A DNA stretch of 64,000 bases, taken from positions 62,001-126,000 of the forward strand of contig JAGDZO010000007.1 of assembly GCA_049115815.1 (NCBI GenBank), given 5' to 3'. The translations under genes were made by a program, and so were the position numbers. Positions 54,112 through 63,185 of the stretch are shown in pieces (position 1 is the stretch's first letter; every line of letters starts with the position of its first letter). The notes beneath the pieces are model-generated. The model did no database searches, had not been told where the DNA came from, and saw only the letters and a program-made list of their open reading frames with translations. Origin of the DNA: Marinoscillum sp049115815 (GTDB lineage Bacteria > Bacteroidota > Bacteroidia > Cytophagales > Cyclobacteriaceae).

Positions 54112-55032
54112 TTAATTAACTCCCCCCCTATGTGGATACTTTTTTCGATAGTCTTTTGAATTTGGGTCTTTCAAGGCTCGCTCGTTAAGAATTAGATATT
54201 TTCTACCATTTTGAGTCCTTCCAACTTTAATCAGAACTCTAACATTTTGATCATGAGTATTGTCAAATCTCAGTTTTTGAATTAGTTGTTCGATCAATTT
54301 CTCTCTGGTACGACTGCCTAATTCAACAGAAACAACATCATTATTTGGCGATATCAAGAATTCAATATTAAATGGGGGTTCTTTGATATGATCTTTTTTA
54401 GTCCCTTTATTCAATTCCTTAATAAAACTGTCAAGACCTTCCACGTAAGACATTTTCAGCAAATTGTCAGATTCTTGAGAAAGGTATAAACTGAAGAAAT
54501 CAACATTACCAGGGTAATTCGGTGGAAACATTAAAGCTAATTCCTCTGAAATCCGCTTCAAATCATCCTTCATTCCCAATTGGTCAATTATTGGTAAAGC
54601 ATTAAGGAAATAACCATTTAATAAAAAGAAATTTAATCGCTCTCTTGGTTTTGATGGTATAGTCAAAGCAGGATTAATACTTATTAAACCCAAGTAAGAA
54701 CCATAATCATCGCCCAATTGACACACTGAAATCATGGTTATACCTATCTTTTGATCAAGCATCCTAGGCTCAATGGTATAATAAAACCCTTTTACGGTAT
54801 CCACACTCAGCACATTTTTATAAGCATCTTCTAGTTTGACTAAAAACAACTCCCCTCGATCTTCCGGCTCTCCGCAATGTTCATTGTACTCCCAAAAAAT
54901 CATTAGCTCTTCACTAATTATCTCAGCAGGTCGACCTGGAGCATATTTAAACAATATCTCATTACATGGATATGCATCAAGATTTTGATTTGAAAGCCAC
55001 AAAAGACAAAGGAGATAAAACCCTTTTGGCAT
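54112..55032 (-). CDS. Unrecognised secreted protein upstream of the OM receptor
   Basis: The start at 55032 (MPKGFYLLCLLWLSNQNLDAYP) provides the signal peptide; six more codons are open upstream to 55050. The mature ~290 residues show CNEILFKYAPGRPAEIISEELMIFWEYNEHCGEPEDRGELFL and a C-terminal ARG/LYS-rich tail (NSKDYRKKYPHRGG). A segment RTREKLIEQLIQKLRFDNTHDQNVRVLIKVGRTQNGRKYLILNE resembles a TonB-box-free energy-protein fold loosely, but I do not recognise a family. The stop codon overlaps an ATG of the receptor frame (TAATG), so both are likely one transcript. Confidence 0.65.
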   Translation of the reverse strand: MPKGFYLLCLLWLSNQNLDAYPCNEILFKYAPGRPAEIISEELMIFWEYNEHCGEPEDRGELFLVKLEDAYKNVLSVDTVKGFYYTIEPRMLDQKIGITMISVCQLGDDYGSYLGLISINPALTIPSKPRERLNFFLLNGYFLNALPIIDQLGMKDDLKRISEELALMFPPNYPGNVDFFSLYLSQESDNLLKMSYVEGLDSFIKELNKGTKKDHIKEPPFNIEFLISPNNDVVSVELGSRTREKLIEQLIQKLRFDNTHDQNVRVLIKVGRTQNGRKYLILNERALKDPNSKDYRKKYPHRGGVN

Positions 55033-55064
55033 AGTATTAACAATAATCAATAAGCCTAAACTAC

Positions 55065-56705
55065 CTACTTTCCTTCTCTGATCGCCTTAAACTCAGATCC
55101 TTCTTTCCATTTTGGCCACTGATCAGAATTGGCCAACTCAAGACCTACCTGATAGAAAATAGAAACATCCTGCAGCATCCCTCCAAATTGCCAAGAGTCA
55201 TTGTACTCGTCATCTGGTCGGTGATATCTATTTTCGTTGTAGTCGGCTATTCGCTCTTGCAAGAAGTCTACTCCTTTTGCGGGATCAAAAGACTCATAAG
55301 CACCGTAAACGTATAGCGCAGGAATTCCCACTTTGGCAAACTGAAAATGGTCAGATCTGAAAAAATACCCCTTGGATGGCTCAGGATCGGGCATGATGTA
55401 ACGACCCTGAGTAGCAGCATATCGCTTCGCGATATCTTCTAGCTCCGACTGTCCGTAACCCACCACGGTCAGATCCTTCATCTCTCCAAACTCTCTTATC
55501 CCATCCATATTGATGTTAGCCACAGTCTTATCTACCGGATAGATTGGGTTCTCAGCATAATATTTTGATCCTAGCAGCCCTTGCTCTTCGGCAGTTACTA
55601 CTAAGAATACCACTGTCCTCTTTGGTTTCTCGTTGTTCTCGCTGAAGGCTTTCGCCATGGCGAGCATGGCGGCAGTACCAGAAGCATTGTCATGAGCGCC
55701 ATTGTATATGCTGTCACCATCTACCGCAGGACCTATGCCCATATGATCCCAGTGTGCTGAATACAAAATGTATTCGTCAGGGTTTTCTGATCCGGTGATC
55801 TTAGCAATCACATTTTTGGACATATCCTTTTTGATCGCATTGCTTACTGAAACAGAAGCTGTCAACCCAAGACTCAAAGGCTTGAATCCTTTGGTGCCTG
55901 CCTTCTCAGCATATTGTTTCATATCTACAGAAGACGCCTCAAATATTTTGATGGCTGCATTTCTCGTAATCCACCCTTGCACTATTGATTTATACTGGTC
56001 TCCCGTCTGATCCAAATATAATCCGGCTCCAGACCAGCCACTTTTCACTACCAACCACGGGTAGCCTGCAGGCGCAGTATCATGGATAATAAATACACCA
56101 GCGGCACCTTGACGTGCGGCTTCCTCGTATTTGTAAGTCCATCTGCCATAGTAAGTCATGGTGTTACCCTTGAAAAACGACTCATCGGTTCCGCCAAATC
56201 CTGGATCATTGACCATCACAATAACAGTCTTTCCTTTCACATCCAGTCCGGCATAATCATCCCATCCATACTCTGGCGCGACAATTCCATATCCAGCAAA
56301 AACCAATTCAGAATCCGCGAGCTCGTTGATCTCTTCTACGCGCTCTGTGACAGCCACGAATTCTTCTGCCACATTCAGCTCCAAAGTTGATTTACCTCCA
56401 GAGATAGTCATGGTTGGAGAAGGTTTTGCGTCTAGCTCCACCAGGGGTACATCTTGAAAGAAACTCTCCCCATTTCCTGGCTCCAGTCCATAGCTTGCAA
56501 ATTCATCTTTGAGGTATGCGAGCGTTTTTGTTTCTCCTTCCGTAAATGGCTTCCTGCCCAAAAAGTCATCGGATGCTAAAATTTCGATATGCTTAGCGAG
56601 TGCTACAGTATCGATAAGTGCTTTTTTGGAATTGGTTTCTTCTCTCGGGATGGGCGTGCATGCAGCCAGCATGGCAACCGCACATAGAGTTAAATACTTG
56701 TTCAT
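55065..56705 (-). CDS. M28-family zinc aminopeptidase lipoprotein
   Basis: 546 residues with lipobox VAMLAACTPI (Cys 16). A PA-like insert (~150-270: LVFAGYGIVAPEYGWDDYAGLDVKGKTVIVMVND, GAAGVFIIHD) interrupts the peptidase M28 fold. Zinc and catalytic residues: YSAHWDHMG (His), GAHDNASGTAAML (Asp), VVTAEEQGLLGS (Glu-Glu), NINMDG (Asp) and RSDHFQFAKVGIPAL (His). It is a complete, active-looking di-zinc exopeptidase anchored in the envelope, for peptide scavenging. Confidence 0.9.
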   Translation of the reverse strand: MNKYLTLCAVAMLAACTPIPREETNSKKALIDTVALAKHIEILASDDFLGRKPFTEGETKTLAYLKDEFASYGLEPGNGESFFQDVPLVELDAKPSPTMTISGGKSTLELNVAEEFVAVTERVEEINELADSELVFAGYGIVAPEYGWDDYAGLDVKGKTVIVMVNDPGFGGTDESFFKGNTMTYYGRWTYKYEEAARQGAAGVFIIHDTAPAGYPWLVVKSGWSGAGLYLDQTGDQYKSIVQGWITRNAAIKIFEASSVDMKQYAEKAGTKGFKPLSLGLTASVSVSNAIKKDMSKNVIAKITGSENPDEYILYSAHWDHMGIGPAVDGDSIYNGAHDNASGTAAMLAMAKAFSENNEKPKRTVVFLVVTAEEQGLLGSKYYAENPIYPVDKTVANINMDGIREFGEMKDLTVVGYGQSELEDIAKRYAATQGRYIMPDPEPSKGYFFRSDHFQFAKVGIPALYVYGAYESFDPAKGVDFLQERIADYNENRYHRPDDEYNDSWQFGGMLQDVSIFYQVGLELANSDQWPKWKEGSEFKAIREGK

Positions 56706-56892
56706 AAGACTGATGTAATTATTTGAAGTCCGAAATTCGACATATTAATCTAAATGCTAAAATACATACGCAATTATCTACTTCATCTTCTGATAACCGG
56801 TCAGAAACCTTGACTTGGCGGATAGCTACATTCGGTTTAGTCTTTTGCCAATCCTTGCCTAACTTTCAGCCTATATTCAAACCCTAACTCAA

Positions 56893-58533
56893 ATGATGAA
56901 ATATATCTATCTCTTAAGTATCCTGGTATTGGCCTCATGTGCTCAACCAAAACAGGCTGAAGAAAAATCCCAACAAGAAGTCAACAATGCTATGAGTGAC
57001 AAACTTGATGATTATAAGAAAGTCAAACTAACTACTGACCTATCGGCGCTTAGTGAATCAGAAAAGCAAATGATTCCCAAGCTGATCGAAGCTGCCAAGA
57101 TCATGAATGAGCTTTTTTGGTATGAAGCATATGGAGACAAGGAGGAGTTATTAAGCTCCATTACAGATGAATCCATTAAGAATTATGTGTTGATCAACTA
57201 CGGTCCTTGGGACAGGTTGGACGGCAACAAACCATTCGTGGATGCTGTTGGTGCAAAGCCTCTGGGAGCCAACTTCTATCCACAGGATATGACAAAGGAG
57301 GAATTCGATGCGACTGAACTGGAAGGCAAAAAGAGTCTCTACACATTCATTAGAAGAAATGATGCCGGTGAGTTGATCACCATTCCATACAATCAGATGT
57401 TCCCTGAGCAAATCAAAAAAGCTTCTGATCTATTGAAGGAATGTGCTGAAATGGCAGAAGATGAAGGATTGAAAAAATACCTATCGCTTAGAGCTGAGGC
57501 ACTACTTACTGATGAGTATCAAGCATCTGATATGGCTTGGATGGACATGAAAACCAATGGCATAGATGTGGTCATAGGACCAATTGAGAACTATGAAGAT
57601 GCTCTGTACAACTACAAAGCAGCACATGAGGCTTACGTACTTGTAAAAGATAAAAGCTGGAGCGATCGCCTTTCAAAATATGCTGCCTTCTTGCCTGAGC
57701 TTCAGAAAGGACTCCCAGTACCGGCCGAATACAAAGCTGAGAAGCCCGGAAGTGATGCTGATCTAAATGCCTATGATGTTGTCTATTATGCCGGAGACTG
57801 CAATGCTGGGTCTAAGACCATCGCCATCAACTTGCCGAATGATGAAGAAGTACAATTGGCCAAAGGCTCGCGAAGACTTCAACTGAAAAACTCCATGAGA
57901 GCTAAGTTCGATGAGATATTGCTTCCTATTTCTAAAGTATTGATCACACCTGAGCAACAAAAGCACATCACTTTTGATGCCTTCTTCGCCAATACCATGT
58001 TCCATGAAGTGGCGCATGGATTGGGAATCAAAAACACGCTAGATGGAAAAGGAACTGTACGTGATGCTTTGCTAGAGCATGGATCTGCGCTGGAAGAAGG
58101 CAAAGCAGATATCTTGGGTCTTTATATGATCACGCAGCTTCATGCCAAAGGAGAAGTGGATGGCAACATAGAGGATTACTACACCACTTTTATGGCGGGA
58201 ATTTTCAGATCTGTGAGGTTTGGAGCATCTAGTGCCCATGGCAAGGCAAACATGATTCGATTCAATTTCTTTCAGGAGTATGGCGCCTTCAGCAAACTAG
58301 CAGATGGCACCTACAAAGTAGACTTTGATAAGTTGAAGGAAGCTATGGATGCACTATCCGAAAAGATTCTCACACTTCAAGGAAATGGAGACTATGCAGG
58401 AGTAGATGCATTGGTCAAAGAAAAAGGGGTTATCGGAGCAGAATTACAAAGCGACCTGGATAGATTAGGCGCCCAAAACATCCCAGTTGATGTAGTTTTC
58501 GAGCAGGGTGTGGAGGTACTAGGACTCCAATAA
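56893..58533 (+). CDS. M49 (dipeptidyl-peptidase III-like) metallopeptidase lipoprotein
   Basis: 546 residues, lipoprotein signal (LSILVLASCAQP, Cys 16). The zinc site is TMFHEVAHGLG with His371, Glu372 and His375, plus EEGKADILGLYM (~405) as the distal Glu motif EExxAD. Overall sequence (LKECAEMAEDEGLKKYLSLRAEALLTDEYQASDMAWMDMKTNGIDVVIGPIENYED) fits the M49 family, but the motif is the five-residue HExxH instead of the six-residue HExxGH of mammalian and yeast DPP III. Some bacterial members are known with the shorter motif. Envelope dipeptide release is the likely role. Confidence 0.8.
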   Translation: MMKYIYLLSILVLASCAQPKQAEEKSQQEVNNAMSDKLDDYKKVKLTTDLSALSESEKQMIPKLIEAAKIMNELFWYEAYGDKEELLSSITDESIKNYVLINYGPWDRLDGNKPFVDAVGAKPLGANFYPQDMTKEEFDATELEGKKSLYTFIRRNDAGELITIPYNQMFPEQIKKASDLLKECAEMAEDEGLKKYLSLRAEALLTDEYQASDMAWMDMKTNGIDVVIGPIENYEDALYNYKAAHEAYVLVKDKSWSDRLSKYAAFLPELQKGLPVPAEYKAEKPGSDADLNAYDVVYYAGDCNAGSKTIAINLPNDEEVQLAKGSRRLQLKNSMRAKFDEILLPISKVLITPEQQKHITFDAFFANTMFHEVAHGLGIKNTLDGKGTVRDALLEHGSALEEGKADILGLYMITQLHAKGEVDGNIEDYYTTFMAGIFRSVRFGASSAHGKANMIRFNFFQEYGAFSKLADGTYKVDFDKLKEAMDALSEKILTLQGNGDYAGVDALVKEKGVIGAELQSDLDRLGAQNIPVDVVFEQGVEVLGLQ

Positions 58534-58609
58534 TTCATAAGACAAAGAGGACAAAGCAGGCAATAGCCTGCTTTGGTCTATCTTCGTGAAAATTATAAAT
58601 AGATAGAAT

Positions 58610-59815
58610 TTGAAGTTTTCAGAATTGAATCTGAATCCAAAGTTGCTAGAAGGAATCGATGCAATAGGATTTGAAAATACTACGCCAGTTCAGGCGGCTA
58701 CCATTCCACTAATTTTGGATGGCAAAGACATCATCGCTGCGGCACAAACCGGAACTGGAAAAACGGCCGCTTTCCTCCTACCGATCATACACAAAATCTT
58801 ATCTGAACCAGAAGACGGTCATATCAAAGCGCTTATCATAGTACCTACCAGGGAACTAGCAGTGCAAATAGATCAGCAGCTCGAAGGACTGTCCTACTAC
58901 ACATCAGTGAGTTCTTTAGCGGTATACGGCGGTGGCGATGGACAATCATTTGATCGGGAGAAGAAGGCCTTGAGTGAAGGAGCAGATATCATTATTGGCA
59001 CACCCGGAAGACTGATCGCCCATCTAAATATGAACTATGTAAAAGTTCAGCAACTAAAATATCTAATATTGGATGAGGCTGACCGCATGCTTGACATGGG
59101 CTTCAATGAAGACATTACCAAGATCATTGGTTATCTGAATAAGGATCGTCAGACTTTGCTGTTCTCGGCTACCATGCCACCGAAAATCCGATCTCTATCT
59201 AAGAGTATTCTCAATGATCCTGAAGAAATTAGCATAGCCATATCCAAGCCTAACGAGAAGATCGTACAAGCTGCTTTTGTGGTGTACGATGCGCAGAAAA
59301 TTGAACTCGTTAAACACATTCTTAAAGCTGATTGGCTTAAGAGTGTGATTGTTTTTTGCTCTACTAAGGACAACACCAAACGACTAGCTCGTGAACTTAA
59401 AAGAGCCAAGCTATCTGTAGAGGAAATCCATTCTGACCTAGATCAAAAGCAAAGGGAAGATGTGCTCAGCCTGTTCAAGAGCAAAAAATTGAAAGTACTC
59501 GTGGCTACAGATATTCTATCACGAGGTATTGATGTGGAGGATATAGACATAGTTATCAACTATGATGTGCCGAATGATGGAGAGGATTATATCCACAGAA
59601 TAGGCCGTACTGCTCGTGCGGCATCTAAAGGAGCGGCTTTCACTTTCGTGAATGAAAAGGAACAAGGGAAATTCTTGACCATCGAAGAACTACTTGGAAA
59701 GCCAGTACCAAAAGCCAAAATCCCTCCACATATTGGCGAAGGCCCAGCTTACGCACCAAAACCATACAGAGGTGGTGGCGGTGGTCGCAAAGGTGGCTTT
59801 AAGAAAAGAAGGTAG
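58610..59815 (+). CDS. DEAD-box RNA helicase
   Basis: 401 residues from a TTG start. Q motif (FENTTPVQAATIPLI), I AQTGTGKTAAF, Ia PTRELAVQ, GG/Ib GTPGRLIAH, II DEADRMLDMGF, III SATMP, IV VIVFCSTKDN, V TDILSRGIDVEDIDIVINYDVP, VI HRIGRTARA. The C-terminal tail is short and Gly/Arg/Lys-rich (YRGGGGGRKGGFKKRR), for RNA binding. RhlE-like; acts in RNA remodelling, for example ribosome assembly at low temperature. Confidence 0.95.
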   Translation: MKFSELNLNPKLLEGIDAIGFENTTPVQAATIPLILDGKDIIAAAQTGTGKTAAFLLPIIHKILSEPEDGHIKALIIVPTRELAVQIDQQLEGLSYYTSVSSLAVYGGGDGQSFDREKKALSEGADIIIGTPGRLIAHLNMNYVKVQQLKYLILDEADRMLDMGFNEDITKIIGYLNKDRQTLLFSATMPPKIRSLSKSILNDPEEISIAISKPNEKIVQAAFVVYDAQKIELVKHILKADWLKSVIVFCSTKDNTKRLARELKRAKLSVEEIHSDLDQKQREDVLSLFKSKKLKVLVATDILSRGIDVEDIDIVINYDVPNDGEDYIHRIGRTARAASKGAAFTFVNEKEQGKFLTIEELLGKPVPKAKIPPHIGEGPAYAPKPYRGGGGGRKGGFKKRR

Positions 59816-59819
59816 TTCA

Positions 59820-59888
59820 ACACACCCCCGTCCCCTCTCTAGAGGGGAGGGTTCGTAGTTCCCCTCTTGAGAGGGGTTAGGGGTGTGT
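59820..59888. repeat. Palindromic REP-like element, left copy
   Basis: ACACACCCC (59820-59828) is inverted at 59880-59888 (GGGGTGTGT). Inside are two further palindromes, CCCCTCTCTAGAGGGG (about 59832-59847) and CCCCTCTTGAGAGGGG (about 59861-59876). The 69-bp element directly follows the helicase gene and lies 65 bases before the DUF559 gene. A second copy in the same orientation follows that gene. Confidence 0.85.
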
Positions 59889-59953
59889 CATTTAATAGTT
59901 TTCCTTTTACACATACTACTTTTATGTAATTTCACTACCTTTTCATTCATACT

Positions 59954-60346
59954 ATGAGAAGGAAAATCATCCCATACAATCCCAAACTCAAAGAATTAGC
60001 TCGCCAGCTCAGAAACAACAGCACAAAGAGTGAGATCAAACTTTGGCATTTCTTGAAAGGCAAGCAGGTATACGGATACGACTTCCATAGACAAAAACCA
60101 CTACTTGAATACATAGCCGATTTCTATTGCTATGAGTTGAAATTGGTGATCGAGCTAGATGGCTATTCGCATAATTTTGAGGAAGTCATAGCCAAGGATG
60201 AAAAGAAACAAAGAAGTCTGGAAGAAATAGGATTGACCGTATTGCGATTTGCAGATGAGGAAGTAATGAAGGATATCAACAATGTACTCAGAAGTATTGA
60301 AGCCTATATCTTGGATTTTGAAGAAGGGATTCAGGGAGAAGAGTAG
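59954..60346 (+). CDS. DUF559 endonuclease-fold protein (Vsr-like)
   Basis: 130 residues. KLKELARQLRNNSTKSEIKLWHFLKGKQVYGYDFHRQKPLLEYIADFYCYELKLVIELDGYSHNFEE shows the family's key residues: Glu in TKSEIKLW, Asp in IADFYC, and Glu/Asp in VIELDG; then AKDEKKQRSLEEIGLTVLRFADEEVM. DUF559 has the fold of very-short-patch repair endonuclease but without a shown activity here. It sits between two palindromic elements and has no other partner. Same element-plus-gene arrangement is a candidate mobile or housekeeping unit. Confidence 0.85.
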   Translation: MRRKIIPYNPKLKELARQLRNNSTKSEIKLWHFLKGKQVYGYDFHRQKPLLEYIADFYCYELKLVIELDGYSHNFEEVIAKDEKKQRSLEEIGLTVLRFADEEVMKDINNVLRSIEAYILDFEEGIQGEE

Positions 60347-60384
60347 GATTAAAAAATAGACACTCCTCCTCACAAGCAAGTAAA

Positions 60385-60454
60385 ACACACCCCCGGCCCC
60401 TCTCTAGAAGGAAGATTTGGAAGTCCCCTCTTGAGAGGGGATATAGGGGTGTGT
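60385..60454. repeat. Palindromic REP-like element, right copy
   Basis: ACACACCCC (60385-60393) is inverted at 60446-60454. CCCCTCTCTAGAAGGAA is a decayed version of the first inner palindrome and CCCCTCTTGAGAGGGG (60425-60440) is intact. Orientation is the same as the left copy, so the DUF559 gene and its flanks form a direct repeat. Confidence 0.85.
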
Positions 60455-60513
60455 TGTATCAGACTAGAATTATTCTGCACAAATAGCGATATTAGCAGCC
60501 AAATATTCGATAT

Positions 60514-61392
60514 ATGGCTAAAGAGAGAATAGTCCAGATTGGCATAGTACAGACATCATGCAGTGAAGATCTTAAAGTCAATCTTCAAAAAGCAATTAAA
60601 GGCATAGAGGATGCTGCCGCCAAAGGCGCTCAGATCGTTTGCCTTCAAGAATTATTCGGTTCCAAATATTTCTGCGATGTTGAGGATTACGAGAATTTCA
60701 AATTAGCTGAATCTATACCTGGGCCTTCGACAGATACCTTATCGGATGTGGCTAAGCGACTTGGAGTGGTGATCATCGCGTCATTATTTGAAAAACGAGC
60801 ACAAGGCCTTTACCACAATACCGCCGCTGTGATAGACGCAGACGGATCATACCTTGGGAAATACAGAAAAATGCACATTCCTGATGATCCCGGTTACTTT
60901 GAGAAATTCTATTTTACACCAGGAGATCTGGGATTTAAGACCTTTCAAACCAAGTTTGCCAAAATAGGCGTGCTGGTTTGCTGGGATCAGTGGTATCCAG
61001 AGGCAGCTCGAATCACCGCACTGATGGGAGCCGAAATGCTCTTCTACCCTACAGCCATCGGTTGGGATCAATCTCAAGATGAGCAGACCAACAAAGAACA
61101 GCATAACGCTTGGCAGACTATTCAGCAATCACACGCTGTTGCGAATGGAATTCCAGTAGTTGGCGTGAATCGAACCGGAGTAGAAGGCAACATGCAGTTT
61201 TGGGGTGGCTCATATGTAACCAATGCTTTTGGTTGGTTGGATTATAAAGCTCCTCATTTGGAAGAGGTTACCACGGTGGTACCTGTCAACCTAAACAAGT
61301 CAGACGAGTACAGAATTCATTGGCCATTTTTGAGAGACAGAAGAATAGATGCCTATGCACCCATTCAAAAGCGATTCATAGACGAAGAATGA
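60514..61392 (+). CDS. aguB: N-carbamoylputrescine amidase
   Basis: 292 residues of the carbon-nitrogen hydrolase superfamily. Triad: Glu in VCLQELFGSKYFC, Lys in YRKMHIPDDPGYFEKFYF and Cys in GVLVCWDQWYPEAARI. The sequence around CWDQWYPE and WDQSQDEQTNKEQHNAWQ is characteristic of AguB. It converts N-carbamoylputrescine to putrescine, CO2 and ammonia. Its stop codon overlaps the aguA start as ATGA, a two-gene polyamine operon. Confidence 0.95.
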   Translation: MAKERIVQIGIVQTSCSEDLKVNLQKAIKGIEDAAAKGAQIVCLQELFGSKYFCDVEDYENFKLAESIPGPSTDTLSDVAKRLGVVIIASLFEKRAQGLYHNTAAVIDADGSYLGKYRKMHIPDDPGYFEKFYFTPGDLGFKTFQTKFAKIGVLVCWDQWYPEAARITALMGAEMLFYPTAIGWDQSQDEQTNKEQHNAWQTIQQSHAVANGIPVVGVNRTGVEGNMQFWGGSYVTNAFGWLDYKAPHLEEVTTVVPVNLNKSDEYRIHWPFLRDRRIDAYAPIQKRFIDEE

Positions 61393-62426
61393 GCACTCCA
61401 ATATCAGAAGGTTTTCGCTTTCCCGCGGAATGGGAAAAGCACGAATCAACGTGGTTAAGCTGGCCGCACAACAAAAACTCTTGGCCCGGTAAAATTGAGA
61501 AAATATATCAGCCTTATTGCGAATTTGTTAAAGCAATAGCCAAGGGTGAGATGGTCAATATCAACGTTGTGGATTCCCAAATGGCATCTTTTGCCTCAAG
61601 GTGCCTGAGAGAGGTGGGTGCCGATTTGAGTCAGATAAAATTTCACCTCCATCCTACCAATGACGCTTGGTGCAGAGATCATGGCCCCTCTTTCGTTATC
61701 AACAAATCAGAAAAAGCAATTGTCAACTGGGGATACAACGCTTGGGGTGATAAGTACCCACCATACGACTTGGATAATGAAATCCCCACCAAAGTAGCGA
61801 ATCAGCTAGGTCTGAGAACCTTCCAGCCAGGTATAATCATGGAAGGCGGCTCTGTGGAATTCAATGGAGAAGGCATACTGCTAACCACCACTGCCTGCCT
61901 GCTCAATAAAAATAGGAACCCGCAGCTAAACCAATCTGAGATCGAACAGCGACTCAAAGATTACTATGGAGTGCATACTATCTGGTGGATTGGTGATGGT
62001 ATCGTTGGTGATGACACAGATGGACATGTAGATGATATTACCCGATTCGTAAGGCATGATACTGTGGTGACTGTCGTAGAGCCGAATGAGGAAGACGAAA
62101 ATCATCAGCCACTTGCAGAAAATTTGGACCTGCTCAAGTCATTTAAGTTACCCGATGGGAGTCTACTCAATGTAGTGACACTTCCTATGCCAAATCCAGT
62201 AGTTTATGATGGGCAAAGACTTCCTGCATCTTACGCCAATTTCTACATTGCTAGTGCTTGTGTGGTAGTACCAACATATCAAGATGAGGTAAATGATGCG
62301 AAAGCTTTGGAGACATTAAGGTCTGTGTTCACCGACCGAGAAGTCATAGGGATAGACTCTACTGATATCGTTTGGGGTCTTGGCAGCTTTCATTGTCTAA
62401 GCCAGCAGGAGCCTAAGTTGGTTTGA
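61389..62426 (+). CDS. aguA: Agmatine deiminase
   Basis: The start at 61389 (MSTPISEGFRFPAEWEKHESTWLSWPHN) overlaps the aguB stop; an open frame extends upstream inside aguB but has no homology. 345 residues. Family blocks: NDAWCRDHGPSFV, INWGYNAWGDKYPPYD-like VNWGYNAWGDKYPPYD, GDDTDGHVDDITRFV (Asp/His) and the catalytic Cys in WGLGSFHCLSQQEP close to the C-terminus. It hydrolyses agmatine to N-carbamoylputrescine, feeding AguB. Confidence 0.95.
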   Translation: MSTPISEGFRFPAEWEKHESTWLSWPHNKNSWPGKIEKIYQPYCEFVKAIAKGEMVNINVVDSQMASFASRCLREVGADLSQIKFHLHPTNDAWCRDHGPSFVINKSEKAIVNWGYNAWGDKYPPYDLDNEIPTKVANQLGLRTFQPGIIMEGGSVEFNGEGILLTTTACLLNKNRNPQLNQSEIEQRLKDYYGVHTIWWIGDGIVGDDTDGHVDDITRFVRHDTVVTVVEPNEEDENHQPLAENLDLLKSFKLPDGSLLNVVTLPMPNPVVYDGQRLPASYANFYIASACVVVPTYQDEVNDAKALETLRSVFTDREVIGIDSTDIVWGLGSFHCLSQQEPKLV

Positions 62427-62568
62427 TTTATTAATCGACAAACGTAACGGGCGTGTAATCAATGGATTAATCAGGTTGACCAAAACCTATAATTCTGCAA
62501 TCATTTCATTTACACTTGACTTCAAAATCGACTAGATTTATTTGACCAAATCACTAAACCCTACGACT

Positions 62569-63138
62569 ATGAAAATACTTAAGTACCTCCTGATATTCCT
62601 GGCCATTATAGCCATTATCTTTTTCGGTAAGGGCATTATTACCCCTTCTGTTTCCTATGAGAGTACCACCTCAGTCAGCAAATCAGTAGAAGAATCATGG
62701 GCTGTAATGACAGATGAAGAAACTATGTCCAAATGGATCACCGGATTCATCAAATCGGAACTGGTAAGTGGAGAACCGAACACTGTGGGTGCGGTATCCA
62801 ATACTTATGTAGAAGAAAATGGAGAGGAAATGATCATTGTCGAAACCATTACCGACATTACTCCGAACGAGCGCATCGCGATGACTTTCACTATGGACTT
62901 CATGGATATGGACTATGAACTGTCCATGGAAGATCAGGGTGATCAAACAATAATCACCACCAAGTCTGAGGTAAGAGGCAATGGACTTTTTGCTAAATCC
63001 ATCATTTCATTTATGCCAGATATGATGAAGGCACAAGAGGATGAAAACTTAGCCAAACTAAAAAGGTTGATTGAATCCAATACCAAGGATTATTTTCCTG
63101 AGCCAGCACTGGAATTGATGGACGAGGATGAAGATTAA
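62569..63138 (+). CDS. SRPBCC-fold protein with N-terminal membrane helix
   Basis: The ATG at 62569 (MKILKYLLIFLAIIAIIFFGKGII) gives a membrane anchor; a TTG at 62542 is open but less likely. The remaining ~160 residues have the START/polyketide-cyclase-like pattern: YESTTSVSKSVEESWAVMTDEETMSKWITGFI, then NERIAMTFTMDFMDMDYELSM and QTIITTKSEVRGNGLF, ending in a helix (AQEDENLAKLKRLIES). Hydrophobic ligand binding is the family's common trait; ligand unknown. Confidence 0.75.
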   Translation: MKILKYLLIFLAIIAIIFFGKGIITPSVSYESTTSVSKSVEESWAVMTDEETMSKWITGFIKSELVSGEPNTVGAVSNTYVEENGEEMIIVETITDITPNERIAMTFTMDFMDMDYELSMEDQGDQTIITTKSEVRGNGLFAKSIISFMPDMMKAQEDENLAKLKRLIESNTKDYFPEPALELMDEDED

Positions 63139-63185
63139 TCCGATCTAATTCACATACTTCTGCTCACTTTTCTTTCAGCATTCTT

